From Scatomorpha sp964367935 (GTDB lineage: Bacteria; Bacillota; Clostridia; Oscillospirales; Oscillospiraceae), in contig CAYIYZ010000003.1 of the NCBI GenBank assembly GCA_964367935.1, positions 155,120 through 219,119 of the forward strand: a stretch of 64,000 nucleotides of DNA. Direction: 5' to 3'. Each line of letters opens with the position of its first letter. Position 1 is the stretch's first letter. The notes below the pieces were generated by a model. That model made no database searches and was not told the origin of the DNA. It saw only the letters and a list, made by a program, of their open reading frames with translations. The position numbers and the translations under genes were made by a program. Below, piece after piece: positions 16,044 through 25,532 of this stretch.

Positions 16044-18376
16044 TTTTCCACCTTTTTCCTAGTGCTCGTACTTGTAGTCTTTTTTGCCGGTGCTTTCTTT
16101 GCTGTACTCGACTTCTTCGCCGCAGCTGTCTTCTTCGCCGCCGGCGCTTTCTTTGCCTTACCGCCGCTCACCTTCTCAGCCGCCGCCTGCTCCTTGTCCT
16201 CAGCACCGGTTTCGCCCTCGGACTTAACTACCTTCTTCTTATATCCCCTCTTATCCTCAGGTAAGAAATTAGTACAAGCTTCATTTATACAGAAAGGCTT
16301 ATTTGCACCCTTGCCCGAACGCTTGAACATGCTCTTACTACACTCGGGACAATTGTCCTTAGTCGGCACATCCCAACTCACAAAGTCACACTCGTGTCCG
16401 CCGGGCATCTCCTGCATTTTCTTGCTACTATACTCGCAAGCATAGAAGGTATACCCATTTCTCGATGTGCGCTTTAGCATACGCCCATTACACTTAGGGC
16501 ATTTGCCCGGCATCTCAAGTACCATAGGCATAGTGAAGCTGCATTCAGGATAACCGGGGCAGGCCAAAAAGCGTCCGAATCTACCCGACTTTATTATGAG
16601 GTTCTTGCCGCACACGGGACAAACCTCCTCAGACACCTCATCAGGCACCTTTATATATTCGCCTTCCAAAGCCTTCTCCGCAGCCTTAAGCTCAGCGTCA
16701 AAGCCTGCGTAAAACTGAGCCATCAAGCTCTTCCATGGTAATTTGCCTTCCTCGATCTTGTCAAGCTCCGCTTCCATATTTGCCGTAAACTTTAAGTCAA
16801 CTATATCCGAAAAGCGCAGTTCCATGAGTTCTGTTACGACCTCACCCAAAGATGTGGGTCGCAAGTGCTTACTCTCTTTTACGACATATTCCCTACTCGT
16901 TATCGTAGAAATAGTCGGCGCATACGTAGACGGTCTGCCTATGCCCTTTTCCTCCATCGCACGTATCAAAGTCGCTTCCGTATAGCGTGCGGGCGGCTGA
17001 GTGAACAATTGCTCTGATGTCAGCTCTTTCGCATTCGCCGTCTCACCCTCTTCCAGGTTCGGTAAGGGCTTTCTATGCTCTGACTTCTCTTCGTCACGTG
17101 ATTCCTCGTACACCGCCGTATAACCTGCAAACTTCTGCTCTGAATGATTGGCCCTAAACACGTGCCCTGAGCAACTTAAATCTATTGTAACGCTGTCATA
17201 TATGGCATTTGCCATCTGACTTGCTATGAATCTACCCCAAATGAGCCTGTACAACCTATACTGCTCCGAAGTCAAATCTCTTTTTAGTACCTCCGGCGAA
17301 AGCTCCGCATACGTAGGGCGTATAGCTTCGTGCGCGTCCTGTGCGCCGGCGCGTGCCTTGAATACCCTCGGCTTACCGTAATAGTAGTCCTTACCGTAAT
17401 GCCCCTCTATATACGTACGAGCCGCTGACAAAGCATCCTCGGACAGACGTAAGGAGTCCGTTCTCATATAGGTGATAAGACCTATGGTGCCCTGTCCTTC
17501 AACATCCACACCCTCGTAAAGTTGCTGTGCTATGGACATGGTACGCCTCGGTGTCATACCAAGACGCCTACTCGCCTCCTGCTGCAAGGTCGAGGTTATA
17601 AACGGAGGCGACGGACTGCGCTTCTTCTCGCCCCTCTTTACCGTATCTATAATAAAGGGCTTATCCTCCACAGCCTCACGCACAGCACTTGTTTCTGCCT
17701 CACTGTGCAACTCTTTCTTGCCCTCCGTGTCACCGTAATAGCGGGCTGTGAACTCACCGCTTTTTCCCGGCCTAACGAATTTTGCGTCTAAGTGCCAGTA
17801 CTCCTCACTCACAAAGTTACGTATCTCACGCTCACGCTCCACGACCATACGTGTAGCCACCGACTGCACCCTGCCTGCCGACAAGCCCCTACGCACCTTC
17901 TTCCACAGTAGTGGCGATAGCTTATAACCCACTATGCGATCGAGCACTCTACGTGCCTGCTGTGAGTCTACTAAGCTCATGTCTATATCACGAGGGTTTT
18001 CTATACTCTCGCTGACTACTTTCTTCGTTATCTCATTGAATGTCACTCGACGTGCCTTATCATCAGGCAGCTCCAAAAGCTCCTTCAAATGCCACGAAAT
18101 CGCCTCACCTTCACGGTCAGGGTCAGTCGCCAAATATACGGTATTAGCCTTATCCGCACGGTCTTTTAGGTCCTTTATCAGCTCTTCTCTGCCCTTTACC
18201 GGGATATAGTCAGGCTCAAAGTCACCTTCTACGTCCACACCCAACTTACTCTTAGGCAAGTCACGTAAATGTCCCATAGAGGCCACTACCCTATAATTTG
18301 TTCCTAAGTATTTCTCTATCGTGCGTGCCTTCGCCGGCGACTCTACTATTACAAGATCCGTCTTCTTCCTCGCCAT
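16040..18376 (-). CDS. topA: DNA topoisomerase I
   Basis: A type IA topoisomerase of 778 residues that relaxes negative supercoils. The TOPRIM domain begins at residue 7 (LVIVESPAKARTIEKYLG) with the DPDREGEAISWHL acidic motif; the active tyrosine is in GLITYMRTDSLRLS near residue 300. Three C-terminal Cys4 zinc ribbons follow: CPVCGKN...CPGYPEC, CPKCNGR...HEC and CPECSKS...CINEAC. The last 45 residues form an Ala/Lys-rich histone H1-like tail (KKAPAAKK repeats), likely aiding DNA binding. Confidence 0.97.
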   Translation of the reverse strand: MARKKTDLVIVESPAKARTIEKYLGTNYRVVASMGHLRDLPKSKLGVDVEGDFEPDYIPVKGREELIKDLKDRADKANTVYLATDPDREGEAISWHLKELLELPDDKARRVTFNEITKKVVSESIENPRDIDMSLVDSQQARRVLDRIVGYKLSPLLWKKVRRGLSAGRVQSVATRMVVEREREIRNFVSEEYWHLDAKFVRPGKSGEFTARYYGDTEGKKELHSEAETSAVREAVEDKPFIIDTVKRGEKKRSPSPPFITSTLQQEASRRLGMTPRRTMSIAQQLYEGVDVEGQGTIGLITYMRTDSLRLSEDALSAARTYIEGHYGKDYYYGKPRVFKARAGAQDAHEAIRPTYAELSPEVLKRDLTSEQYRLYRLIWGRFIASQMANAIYDSVTIDLSCSGHVFRANHSEQKFAGYTAVYEESRDEEKSEHRKPLPNLEEGETANAKELTSEQLFTQPPARYTEATLIRAMEEKGIGRPSTYAPTISTITSREYVVKESKHLRPTSLGEVVTELMELRFSDIVDLKFTANMEAELDKIEEGKLPWKSLMAQFYAGFDAELKAAEKALEGEYIKVPDEVSEEVCPVCGKNLIIKSGRFGRFLACPGYPECSFTMPMVLEMPGKCPKCNGRMLKRTSRNGYTFYACEYSSKKMQEMPGGHECDFVSWDVPTKDNCPECSKSMFKRSGKGANKPFCINEACTNFLPEDKRGYKKKVVKSEGETGAEDKEQAAAEKVSGGKAKKAPAAKKTAAAKKSSTAKKAPAKKTTSTSTRKKVEK

Positions 18377-18395
18377 ATTCTACCAGTCCTCTTTC

Positions 18396-19661
18396 TTACC
18401 TTATACTAAACAGCTTACCCGGCTCCTGCTTAACTATGCCCTTTACCTGCAAAAGTGTCAGCTCTGCCAAGATCGTTGCCGTCTTATATCCACTTTTTGA
18501 TATTATCTCATCCACATGCATAGAGCCCGTACCCAAAAGCAAAACTATCGCCTTCTGGCGCTCGCTTAACTTGCTCAATACTTCCTCACTTGGAATGCAC
18601 GCCCTATCTTCGCACTTATCATTCGGTTTATTTGTCACAGGTTCCCTGAGCTTTACAAAATCCGCTCCGGGCTTGCCCTTTTTCTTTGTCGCCTTTGATT
18701 TCGACTCCACAGATTTCATTCCCTCGGAAACTGCAAAAGCCTCCCTGTCCTGCGGCATCTTCGCCGACTCGCCTTCCGCTTCTCGTACCTTGTCCGGAAA
18801 TATCGCCGCAAAGTCCTTTATTATATCCGAGCCGTGTAGCACCGGCCGTGCTCCGTCCATTATTAGACGATTTGAGCCCTCTGCCGTTACAGAGTCTGCC
18901 GCAGATAAAACCGCATAAACTTCCTTGCCCTGTTCCGTTGCCTCAGACGCAAAGAGCAATGCTCCGCTCTTTGCCGGTGCCTCCACGACCAACGTCGCCA
19001 CCGCTAAACCGGCTGTCACCCTATTGCGCGCCCTGAAGTTTCTATAGAACCGCCCCAACTCGGGCGGATATTCACTTATCACAGCTCCCACAGTCTGTAC
19101 ATCTCGTGCCAGCGACTCAGAATACTTGCTGTCTATAGCATTGCCCAACACGCCCACACATGAGCCGCCTGCCAAAAGTGCTCCACGTGCCGCCGCCGAA
19201 TCGACACCCTCCGTCAGCCCCGACACCACAAGTCCGCCATGCTTTGTTATCTCATAGCCCATACGTGTAGCCATCTTTATACCATAGGCACTCGCCTTGC
19301 GTGTACCCACTACCGCCACGCCGAGCTCCTCATCTATCCTCGGGAACTTGCCTCTTACATATATGAGTATGGGCGGATCATAGATATTCGTAAGTCTATG
19401 AGGATACGCAGCATCCTTTATCGTTATTATCCCTATGCCGTCCTCTGCGCATTTATCACCGATCTCACGGGCGTAGTCAAGACTGCGCTCCGCTACCATC
19501 TTGCGCTCAGATTCATTTATACCGGCCACAGATTCTATATCCGCAGACGAAGCATAATACACACTGCGCGCATCACCGAAACGCTCTATTAACCTATTCT
19601 TTACCTTAGGCCTCATCATAGTCAAAGATGACAGCCACAGCCAATATATAAGCTCTGACAT
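18396..19661 (-). CDS. dprA: DNA processing protein DprA
   Basis: A 421-residue DprA/Smf, which binds incoming single-stranded DNA and loads RecA during transformation. A helical N-terminal segment (1-65) precedes the Rossmann-like core with VAVVGTRKASAYG, VSGLTEGVDSAAARGAL, YSESLARDVQ and RARNRVTAGLAVATLVVEAP. After a charged low-complexity linker (about 285-345) a winged-helix domain ends the protein (SERQKAIVLLLGTGSMHVDEI). It heads the topA string; its upstream side is the R1 repeat and no clear promoter was seen. No other competence gene is in the window. Confidence 0.95.
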   Translation of the reverse strand: MSELIYWLWLSSLTMMRPKVKNRLIERFGDARSVYYASSADIESVAGINESERKMVAERSLDYAREIGDKCAEDGIGIITIKDAAYPHRLTNIYDPPILIYVRGKFPRIDEELGVAVVGTRKASAYGIKMATRMGYEITKHGGLVVSGLTEGVDSAAARGALLAGGSCVGVLGNAIDSKYSESLARDVQTVGAVISEYPPELGRFYRNFRARNRVTAGLAVATLVVEAPAKSGALLFASEATEQGKEVYAVLSAADSVTAEGSNRLIMDGARPVLHGSDIIKDFAAIFPDKVREAEGESAKMPQDREAFAVSEGMKSVESKSKATKKKGKPGADFVKLREPVTNKPNDKCEDRACIPSEEVLSKLSERQKAIVLLLGTGSMHVDEIISKSGYKTATILAELTLLQVKGIVKQEPGKLFSIR

Positions 19662-19719
19662 TTTAGCAACACGCCCTTCTGTATTACGAAGTTCCCTCGC
19701 TCCGAACGCTCCGCACCCC

Positions 19720-20086
19720 GTAGGGGCGAACCTATGTGTTCGCCCGAAACCATTTTTCTGCCTTGTAGGGAACGGTCTTGACCGTTCCGAAGCTTTTTCA
19801 AAGAAAAAGCTTTTTTGTTTTGTTTATTGTTTAGTTGGGGCTTCGCCCCAAACCCCGTTTTGGATTTTTGTTTTGTTTATTTGGGGCTCTGCCCCAAACC
19901 CCTTGCGAGGGGTTTAGAAAACTTTTTTTCTTGTAAAAAGTTTTCTCTTTTCGCACTACCTGCGAAAATTCACTTTCAAAAATACGCTTTTAAGGCAAAG
20001 GATTTCGCCGTCTGCGGACGGCGACTCGGGGCTTTGCCCCGAGACCCCACGATTTTTTGAAAAAAATCGAGTAAAACTTTTAATTT
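19720..20086 (+). repeat. R1: long copy of the modular intergenic hairpin repeat
   Basis: The 440-base gap between dprA and the rRNA methyltransferase gene is almost filled by this element. In plus-strand order: GGGGCGAAC...GTTCGCCC hairpin; GGAACGGTC-ttg-ACCGTTCC hairpin; AGCTTTTTC/GAAAAAGCT stem with T-run; TTGGGGC/GCCCCAA stems; a segment 19905-20000 with AAAACTTTTTTT and its complement; GCCGTC-tgc-GGACGGC; TCGGGGC-ttt-GCCCCGA; and CGATTTTTT-gaa-AAAAATCG. Bases 19881-20082 match R2 in inverted orientation with two differences seen. No protein is encoded. Confidence 0.85.
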
Positions 20087-20103
20087 TGCTTCGCCCCGAA
20101 ACT

Positions 20104-20892
20104 TTATGGGGTATGCTCGTTTCTCACCATTTCCCAACACACTATAGCAGCAGCCGTCGCCACATTCAAAGACTCACTGCCCTCACTCATAGGTATGATA
20201 AGTTCCGCCTCACACAGCGCCAACAACTCCGCACTAAGCCCGGTGCCCTCATTGCCGACCGCAACAGCCGCCATGCCCAAATCCGCAGCACGTATATCGC
20301 AAGCACGCTCACTCAAAGCCGCTCCGTACAATCGCAAACCGCTCTCTTTGAGCATGTCCGATAACTCCGTCAAACTCATAAATTCAACAGACTGCGTAAA
20401 CACCGCACCCATAGACGCCCTCACCACCTTAGGTGAATTTACGTCCGCACAATCACCGACACAAATGACAACATCTACACCCAAACCACGGGCTGTACGT
20501 ATAAGTGTCCCCATATTGCCCGGATCTTGAATGTTCTCCGCCACAAGTGCATTGCTCACAAGCCCCGTCCTTTGCACAAAGTCCGTGCGTACCGTAAACA
20601 CGGGACCCACTGCACTCTTGCGTGGTGAAGCATACTCCATTAGCTCAGGCGGTGCAACATAATCACAGTCACTGCCCTCGGCATTTTGCGTACTGCGCAG
20701 CACACTACTTACCTTGACATTCGCCGCACGAGCCTCTGCTAAGAGCTTCTCACCCTCGCACACAGTCTCCCCACACTCTCGCCTATACGCTGTTTCCGCA
20801 TTAAGCTTGCGTATATGCTGAATATATCCATTTTTTCTTGATGTCAGCTTCTCCATATTCATAGCAAAGCTGTGTCGGATATTATCCGCCAC
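20104..20892 (-). CDS. SpoU/TrmH-family rRNA 2'-O-methyltransferase
   Basis: A 262-residue SPOUT-class methyltransferase. After an N-terminal L30e-like substrate-binding domain (about 1-105) come the three SpoU motifs: ENIQDPGNMGTLIRTARGLG, VGNEGTGLSAEL and IPMSEGSESLNVATAAAI, which build the SAM-binding trefoil knot. The nucleotide target is not predictable; a 23S rRNA site is usual. The start is GTG 20892, with AAGGAG upstream and 11 bases after lysS. Last gene of the greA-lysS string. Confidence 0.93.
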   Translation of the reverse strand: MADNIRHSFAMNMEKLTSRKNGYIQHIRKLNAETAYRRECGETVCEGEKLLAEARAANVKVSSVLRSTQNAEGSDCDYVAPPELMEYASPRKSAVGPVFTVRTDFVQRTGLVSNALVAENIQDPGNMGTLIRTARGLGVDVVICVGDCADVNSPKVVRASMGAVFTQSVEFMSLTELSDMLKESGLRLYGAALSERACDIRAADLGMAAVAVGNEGTGLSAELLALCEAELIIPMSEGSESLNVATAAAIVCWEMVRNEHTP

Positions 20893-20903
20893 AGCAATAC
20901 TCC

Positions 20904-22412
20904 TTACTCAGTAGGCTTCATTGTCGGAAACAGTATTACATCCCTGATAGAGGCACTGTTCGTCAGCATCATTACCGTACGATCTATACCTATACCCATA
21001 CCACCCGTCGGGGGCATACCGTATTCCATTGCATCTAAAAATTCTTCGTCCGTCATCTCAGCTTCTTCGTCACCTCGTGCTCGAAGCTCCGCCTGCTTCT
21101 CCAGGCGACCCCTCTGATCTACGGGATCATTTAGCTCAGAATACGCATTCGCTATCTCACTCTTACATATGAAAAGCTCAAAACGCTCCGTCAAGCGCGG
21201 ATCTTCCTTACTGCGCTTTGTCAAGGTCGAGACCTCCACGGGATACATCGTTATAAACGTGGGCTGTATAATCTTATCCTCTACCTTACGGTCAAAACAA
21301 GCATAAAGCGCATTACCCCAAGTCTTGTCCTCCTTATCGGAGAGCTCCACACCTATGGACTTTGCCGCCTCTATCGCCGCTTCATCGCTGTCCATAGCCA
21401 TAAAGTCAAGTCCTGTATACTGCTTGACCGCATCCGCCATAGTCAGCCTCTGCCAACCGGGTGTTAGATCTATCTGCTCACCCATCCACTCTACCGTATA
21501 GCCGCCCAACACATCACGCGCAAAGCCCGAGATTATGCCCTCAGCTATATCCATCATATCATGGAAGTCCGCATACGCCTCATACAGCTCCACAGTCGTA
21601 AACTCGGGATTGTGACGTGTATCCATACCCTCGTTTCTGAATATACGGCCTATCTCATAAACTCGCTCTATGCCTCCTACTATGAGCTTCTTCAAATTCA
21701 GCTCCGTTGCGATACGCATATACATACTCAAATCAAGTGTATTATGGTGTGTAATAAAAGGACGTGCAGACGCGCCGGCAGACACCGTATTTAGTACCGG
21801 TGTCTCTACCTCCATATAACCCCTATCGTCCAAATAGCGACGCATATAGCTGATAAAGCGTGAACGTATCTCAAACGCCTTGCGCACGTCCGGATTCATG
21901 ATAAGATCCAAATATCGCTTCCTATAGCGTGTCTCCTTGTCCGTCAGCCCATGAAACTTCTCAGGTAAAGGACGCAGTGACTTAGACAACAACTTGAGTT
22001 TCGTGCACTGCACGGAAATCTCGCCCATCCTTGTCTTAAACACAGTACCTTCAGCACCAACTATATCGCCGATATCCACTTTCCTAAACGCCGCAAACGC
22101 TTCCTCGCCTACCTCGTTTAGCTTCACATATATCTGCACACGACCCCTATCATCACGTATATCCGCAAATATAGCCTTGCCCATACCGCGCTTTGCCATG
22201 ATGCGTCCCGCTATACTGACCGTCGCACCCTCCATAGTCTCAAAGCTCGATTGTATCTCTTCTGTCCACGCCGTGCGCTCGTACTTCGTCTCCAAATACG
22301 GGTCATTACCCTCAGACACCAAGGCATTTAACTTATCTCTGCGTACCTGCAAAAGCTCGGATAAATTCTCTTCCGGCTCATCTGCCACTACTTGTATCTG
22401 CTCTTCGCTCAT
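20904..22412 (-). CDS. lysS: Lysyl-tRNA synthetase, class II
   Basis: A 502-residue class II synthetase. An N-terminal OB-fold anticodon-binding domain (about 60-170) precedes the catalytic core with RYLDLIMNPDVR, motif 2 FRNEGMDTRHNPEFTTVE and motif 3 GGMGIGIDRTVMMLTN. It charges tRNA-Lys. AGGAAG precedes the ATG. Its pairing with greA upstream is a conserved Firmicutes arrangement. Length and motifs are all normal. Confidence 0.98.
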   Translation of the reverse strand: MSEEQIQVVADEPEENLSELLQVRRDKLNALVSEGNDPYLETKYERTAWTEEIQSSFETMEGATVSIAGRIMAKRGMGKAIFADIRDDRGRVQIYVKLNEVGEEAFAAFRKVDIGDIVGAEGTVFKTRMGEISVQCTKLKLLSKSLRPLPEKFHGLTDKETRYRKRYLDLIMNPDVRKAFEIRSRFISYMRRYLDDRGYMEVETPVLNTVSAGASARPFITHHNTLDLSMYMRIATELNLKKLIVGGIERVYEIGRIFRNEGMDTRHNPEFTTVELYEAYADFHDMMDIAEGIISGFARDVLGGYTVEWMGEQIDLTPGWQRLTMADAVKQYTGLDFMAMDSDEAAIEAAKSIGVELSDKEDKTWGNALYACFDRKVEDKIIQPTFITMYPVEVSTLTKRSKEDPRLTERFELFICKSEIANAYSELNDPVDQRGRLEKQAELRARGDEEAEMTDEEFLDAMEYGMPPTGGMGIGIDRTVMMLTNSASIRDVILFPTMKPTE

Positions 22413-22429
22413 CTGCTCACCGCCACTTC

Positions 22430-22912
22430 CTACTTATTGTCTATCTTTACTATCTTTATCTTTACAGGACCCATGGGCGCTTCATATTGCAGCTCCTTGC
22501 CCACCTTATGTCCCATTAATACCCTGCCCATGGGACTCTCATCCGATACACGACCGTGACCCGGATTCGCCTCTTGTGAGCCGACTATCTTATAGACTAT
22601 CTCATCCTTTTCCTCTATATCAAGGACAGTAACCTCACTGCCCAAGGTAACTATGTCCTTAGGAGCGTCGCCACGGCCTATGATATCCGCATTCTCTATG
22701 AGCACCTTTAACTCCGCTATCTTTGAATACAGCTTGCCTTGCTCAGTCTTTGCCTCATCGTACTCACTGTTCTCCGATAGATCTCCGAAAGAACGTGCTT
22801 CCTTTATAAGTTCGGAAACTTCCTTCTCCCTTACCGTCTCCAAATAGACCAATTCTTCCTTGATCTCCTCAAAACGTTCCTTGCTCATCTTGTATCTGCT
22901 CTCGATTGCCAT
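22430..22912 (-). CDS. greA: Transcription elongation factor GreA
   Basis: A 160-residue GreA, which inserts a coiled coil into RNA polymerase and stimulates cleavage of backtracked RNA. The N-terminal coiled coil bears the acidic tip SFGDLSENSEYDEAK; the C-terminal domain ends in the typical SPMGRVLMGHKVGKELQYEAP. Start 22912 has AGAGG eight bases upstream and lies after a consensus promoter; longer frames would begin inside that promoter. Confidence 0.97.
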   Translation of the reverse strand: MAIESRYKMSKERFEEIKEELVYLETVREKEVSELIKEARSFGDLSENSEYDEAKTEQGKLYSKIAELKVLIENADIIGRGDAPKDIVTLGSEVTVLDIEEKDEIVYKIVGSQEANPGHGRVSDESPMGRVLMGHKVGKELQYEAPMGPVKIKIVKIDNK

Positions 22913-22952
22913 ACCGAATACCTCTCTTCCAATTATTCGCTCGTTGCGTTGT

Positions 22953-22981
22953 ATTATAGTCATATTTTTACACTCTGTCAA
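22953..22981 (-). promoter_or_regulatory. Consensus sigma-A promoter of greA-lysS
   Basis: Minus strand TTGACA (22981-22976), 17-base spacer, TATAAT (22958-22953). It is a perfect consensus match, 41 bases before the greA start, and separates the greA operon from ctp. Confidence 0.93.
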
Positions 22982-23007
22982 CACAGTGTATACTATTTAA
23001 GCCCCTT

Positions 23008-24183
23008 CTACGCCACTAATGCTATTGCCGCATCAAGTTGATCGTCATTTATTTCCGACTCCTCAACCACTACATCCGGGACTATGCCGCCCTGTTCCGC
23101 TAAATCCACACGATTCGGCGTCAAATACTTGCTGTTGGATATGTGTATCGCACTACCGTCCGATAAGGGTATAGTTATCTGACTGCGACCCTTGCCTGTC
23201 GTCGCCTCGCCCACTATCGTTGCCCAACCGTACTCGCTCATCGCAGCCGCAAAATATTCAGCCGCTGAATAGCTATTGCCGTTTACTATTACCGCCATCG
23301 GCAACTCTATACACACATTGTCACTTGTCATTATCGTCTCTTCACCATGCTCGTCCACCGATATAAACAAATCACCGGCAGGTAGAAGATAATCCAGTAT
23401 CTCTATAAGCTCCGTTAAAAAGCCTCCGGGATTTGACCTTAAATCGAACACCAAGGCTACCGCTCCCTGTAACATGAGCTCCTCCACCGCTGCCGTCGCA
23501 GCTGCGCCAGCTCCGTCTTCAAAATTCTCTATACGTACGTAACCAACGTCATAGTTCATGAGCTCGTAGCTCACCGGACTCGAATAAGTCACCGACCCAT
23601 CAACCGTCAGGCTATACTCCTGCCCCTCACGCATTACCTCTATCGTAACTGTCTCATCCAACAGTGTGCGCAACATACTGCGGAGCTCCTCCAATTCCAT
23701 AGATCTAACGTCCGTGCCGCCAACACTTACTATGATATCGCCCTTCAGTACTCCACCACGCTCTGCCGGCGAGTTCGATGTTACCGAATTGACAACATAG
23801 CCACTATTATCCGTCGTGCTTTCTATCGTCATACCTATACTCACATAACTGTTTGCCGAATATAATAAATACGCCTCATACTCAGCTGCGTCCATATAGT
23901 AGCTCCATTCGTCACCTATAGACGTCACCATAGCCGCCGCTGCCGCATCCGCCATCTCTGCCGCATCTGCATCGCCTATATAGTTTTGCTCTATCACGCT
24001 CTTGACCTCAAGGTACTTCTGCGCCTCCGCATACGCCTCTTCACCGCCGAAACGCTGCTCCGTCGAGCTCTGCGATATTAAAAATCCGCTGCCCACCGAT
24101 ACGGTGCACAATAATAATAAGACCCATAATCTGATTTTTATGCCGAACATTGCTTTTATACTGCCAAATATTTTATTTACCAT
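23008..24183 (-). CDS. Carboxyl-terminal processing protease (S41, CtpA/CtpB type)
   Basis: A 391-residue membrane-anchored protease. One N-terminal membrane helix (about 15-35) is followed by a PDZ domain (SVGGTDVRSMELEELRSMLR) and the S41 core. The nucleophilic serine is in VNGNSYSAAEYFAAAM and the general-base lysine in GEATTGKGRSQ, so the Ser/Lys dyad is intact. Family members cut C-terminal segments of cell-envelope proteins. Its position after ftsE-ftsX-M23 suggests regulated processing of septal factors, but its substrate is unknown. Confidence 0.94.
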   Translation of the reverse strand: MVNKIFGSIKAMFGIKIRLWVLLLLCTVSVGSGFLISQSSTEQRFGGEEAYAEAQKYLEVKSVIEQNYIGDADAAEMADAAAAAMVTSIGDEWSYYMDAAEYEAYLLYSANSYVSIGMTIESTTDNSGYVVNSVTSNSPAERGGVLKGDIIVSVGGTDVRSMELEELRSMLRTLLDETVTIEVMREGQEYSLTVDGSVTYSSPVSYELMNYDVGYVRIENFEDGAGAAATAAVEELMLQGAVALVFDLRSNPGGFLTELIEILDYLLPAGDLFISVDEHGEETIMTSDNVCIELPMAVIVNGNSYSAAEYFAAAMSEYGWATIVGEATTGKGRSQITIPLSDGSAIHISNSKYLTPNRVDLAEQGGIVPDVVVEESEINDDQLDAAIALVA

Positions 24184-24206
24184 TATCTACCCACCATAAC
24201 ACATAA

Positions 24207-24235
24207 ACCGAACCCCGGCAGACGCCGGGGTCGGT
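24207..24235 (-). terminator. Hairpin between M23 hydrolase and ctp
   Basis: A 12-bp GC-rich stem (CCCCGGC/GCCGGGG core, extended by ACCGA/TCGGT with one bulge) is followed on both strands by moderately T-rich sequence. It probably attenuates or ends transcription from the ftsEX string before ctp. Confidence 0.7.
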
Positions 24236-24259
24236 CTTAATTTTATATTCTATATGACT

Positions 24260-25516
24260 CTAAGCGTAAGGAGATACCGTATAATTCGAGAAGTAATTCA
24301 AAGGATCAACCGTCGCGCCGCCAACTGTCATTTCAAAATGCAGGTGCGGTCCCGTTGACCAACCGGTAGAACCGACATAGCCGATTACCTGTCCCTTTGT
24401 TACTGTATCTCCGGCACTGACCGCCATAGAACTCATATGCATATAAGTTGAGGTTGTGCCGCTAGAGTGGTATATGACTACATAGTTGCCCGCAGATGAA
24501 CTGTAGGTCGCTATCTGCACCGTGCCGCTGTCTATAGCCACAAGCGATGCACCCTCATTCGCCGAAACATCTATGCCGTTATGATGACGCTCCGTTAGGA
24601 ATATCGGATGTATTCTCATGCCATACAAACTCGAGATATATGTAGACGAGGGGCAAGGCCATGTATATGTGCCCGTTGCCGTAGACCCTACACCCGTGTA
24701 CTCCTGCTGTGCCTCCTCAGCCGCCTTACGCGCCGCTTCCTCCTGCGCCGCTAACGCCGCCGCAAGATTAGCTACCTCAGCTGCTATAGCTGCATCCTGT
24801 GCCGCATTCGCCTCATAGGCCGCCGTATACTCCGCTATGTCCTCTTCTAAGCCGACTATGACCGCCGTTGCATCCTCTATGGACTTCTCAAGCTCAGCTT
24901 TGCGCTCCTCAAGCTCCTGTAGCTTCTCCTCAAGCTCAAGTAATGTAGCCTCATAGTCCGCTTTTACAAGCTCTGTTTCCTCACGTGCCTCCGTATACTG
25001 ATCGTACAGACGCTTATCGGCATCCATTATCTCGCCAACCATATCTATATTCGATAACAGATCCGACAGACTGCTTGATCCGAACAGTAAGGTAAAGTAT
25101 GAGTAGTCGCCGTTTTCTTCCATCATACGCACATGCGTCCTATATGTATTTAACTGCTCCTCCTCAAGTGCTAAGGCAGCATCAAGCTCTTTGCTCTTCT
25201 GCTCCACCAACTCATTGTATAGCTCTATCTGCTCGTCTATGAGCCCTATTTCCTCTCTGTTTAGCTCATTCTGCTCATCGAGCGCCTGCTTTATTGCCAA
25301 GGCATCCGCCTTTTCCGCCTCAAGCGCATCTATATCGAGCTGCATGAGGTCACGCTCCGCTCTCAGTTCCTCCTGCTGTGCCTCTAACTCGTCTATCTGC
25401 GACTGCGATACCGCAGCCATCGCACTCAGTGAGCCGATCGCACTTATAACAAACGTAAGCAACATCAATACGGCTAAGCCTATAGCTATTGCCGATCTTG
25501 TCTTCTTGTTTCTCAT
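24260..25516 (-). CDS. Coiled-coil M23 murein hydrolase (PcsB/EnvC-like FtsEX partner)
   Basis: A 418-residue secreted protein. A signal or anchor helix (about 9-33) leads into two long coiled coils (36-120 and 165-270) separated by a short helical region, and then an M23 (LytM) domain. The zinc ligands HHNGID and HLHFEM are present, so unlike degenerate EnvC it is probably catalytic. FtsEX-activated hydrolases have the same layout, and this gene directly follows ftsX, so it is likely the FtsEX-gated peptidoglycan hydrolase. AAGGAG precedes the ATG. Confidence 0.93.
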   Translation of the reverse strand: MRNKKTRSAIAIGLAVLMLLTFVISAIGSLSAMAAVSQSQIDELEAQQEELRAERDLMQLDIDALEAEKADALAIKQALDEQNELNREEIGLIDEQIELYNELVEQKSKELDAALALEEEQLNTYRTHVRMMEENGDYSYFTLLFGSSSLSDLLSNIDMVGEIMDADKRLYDQYTEAREETELVKADYEATLLELEEKLQELEERKAELEKSIEDATAVIVGLEEDIAEYTAAYEANAAQDAAIAAEVANLAAALAAQEEAARKAAEEAQQEYTGVGSTATGTYTWPCPSSTYISSLYGMRIHPIFLTERHHNGIDVSANEGASLVAIDSGTVQIATYSSSAGNYVVIYHSSGTTSTYMHMSSMAVSAGDTVTKGQVIGYVGSTGWSTGPHLHFEMTVGGATVDPLNYFSNYTVSPYA

Positions 25517-25532
25517 TCGTTCTTTTGCTCCT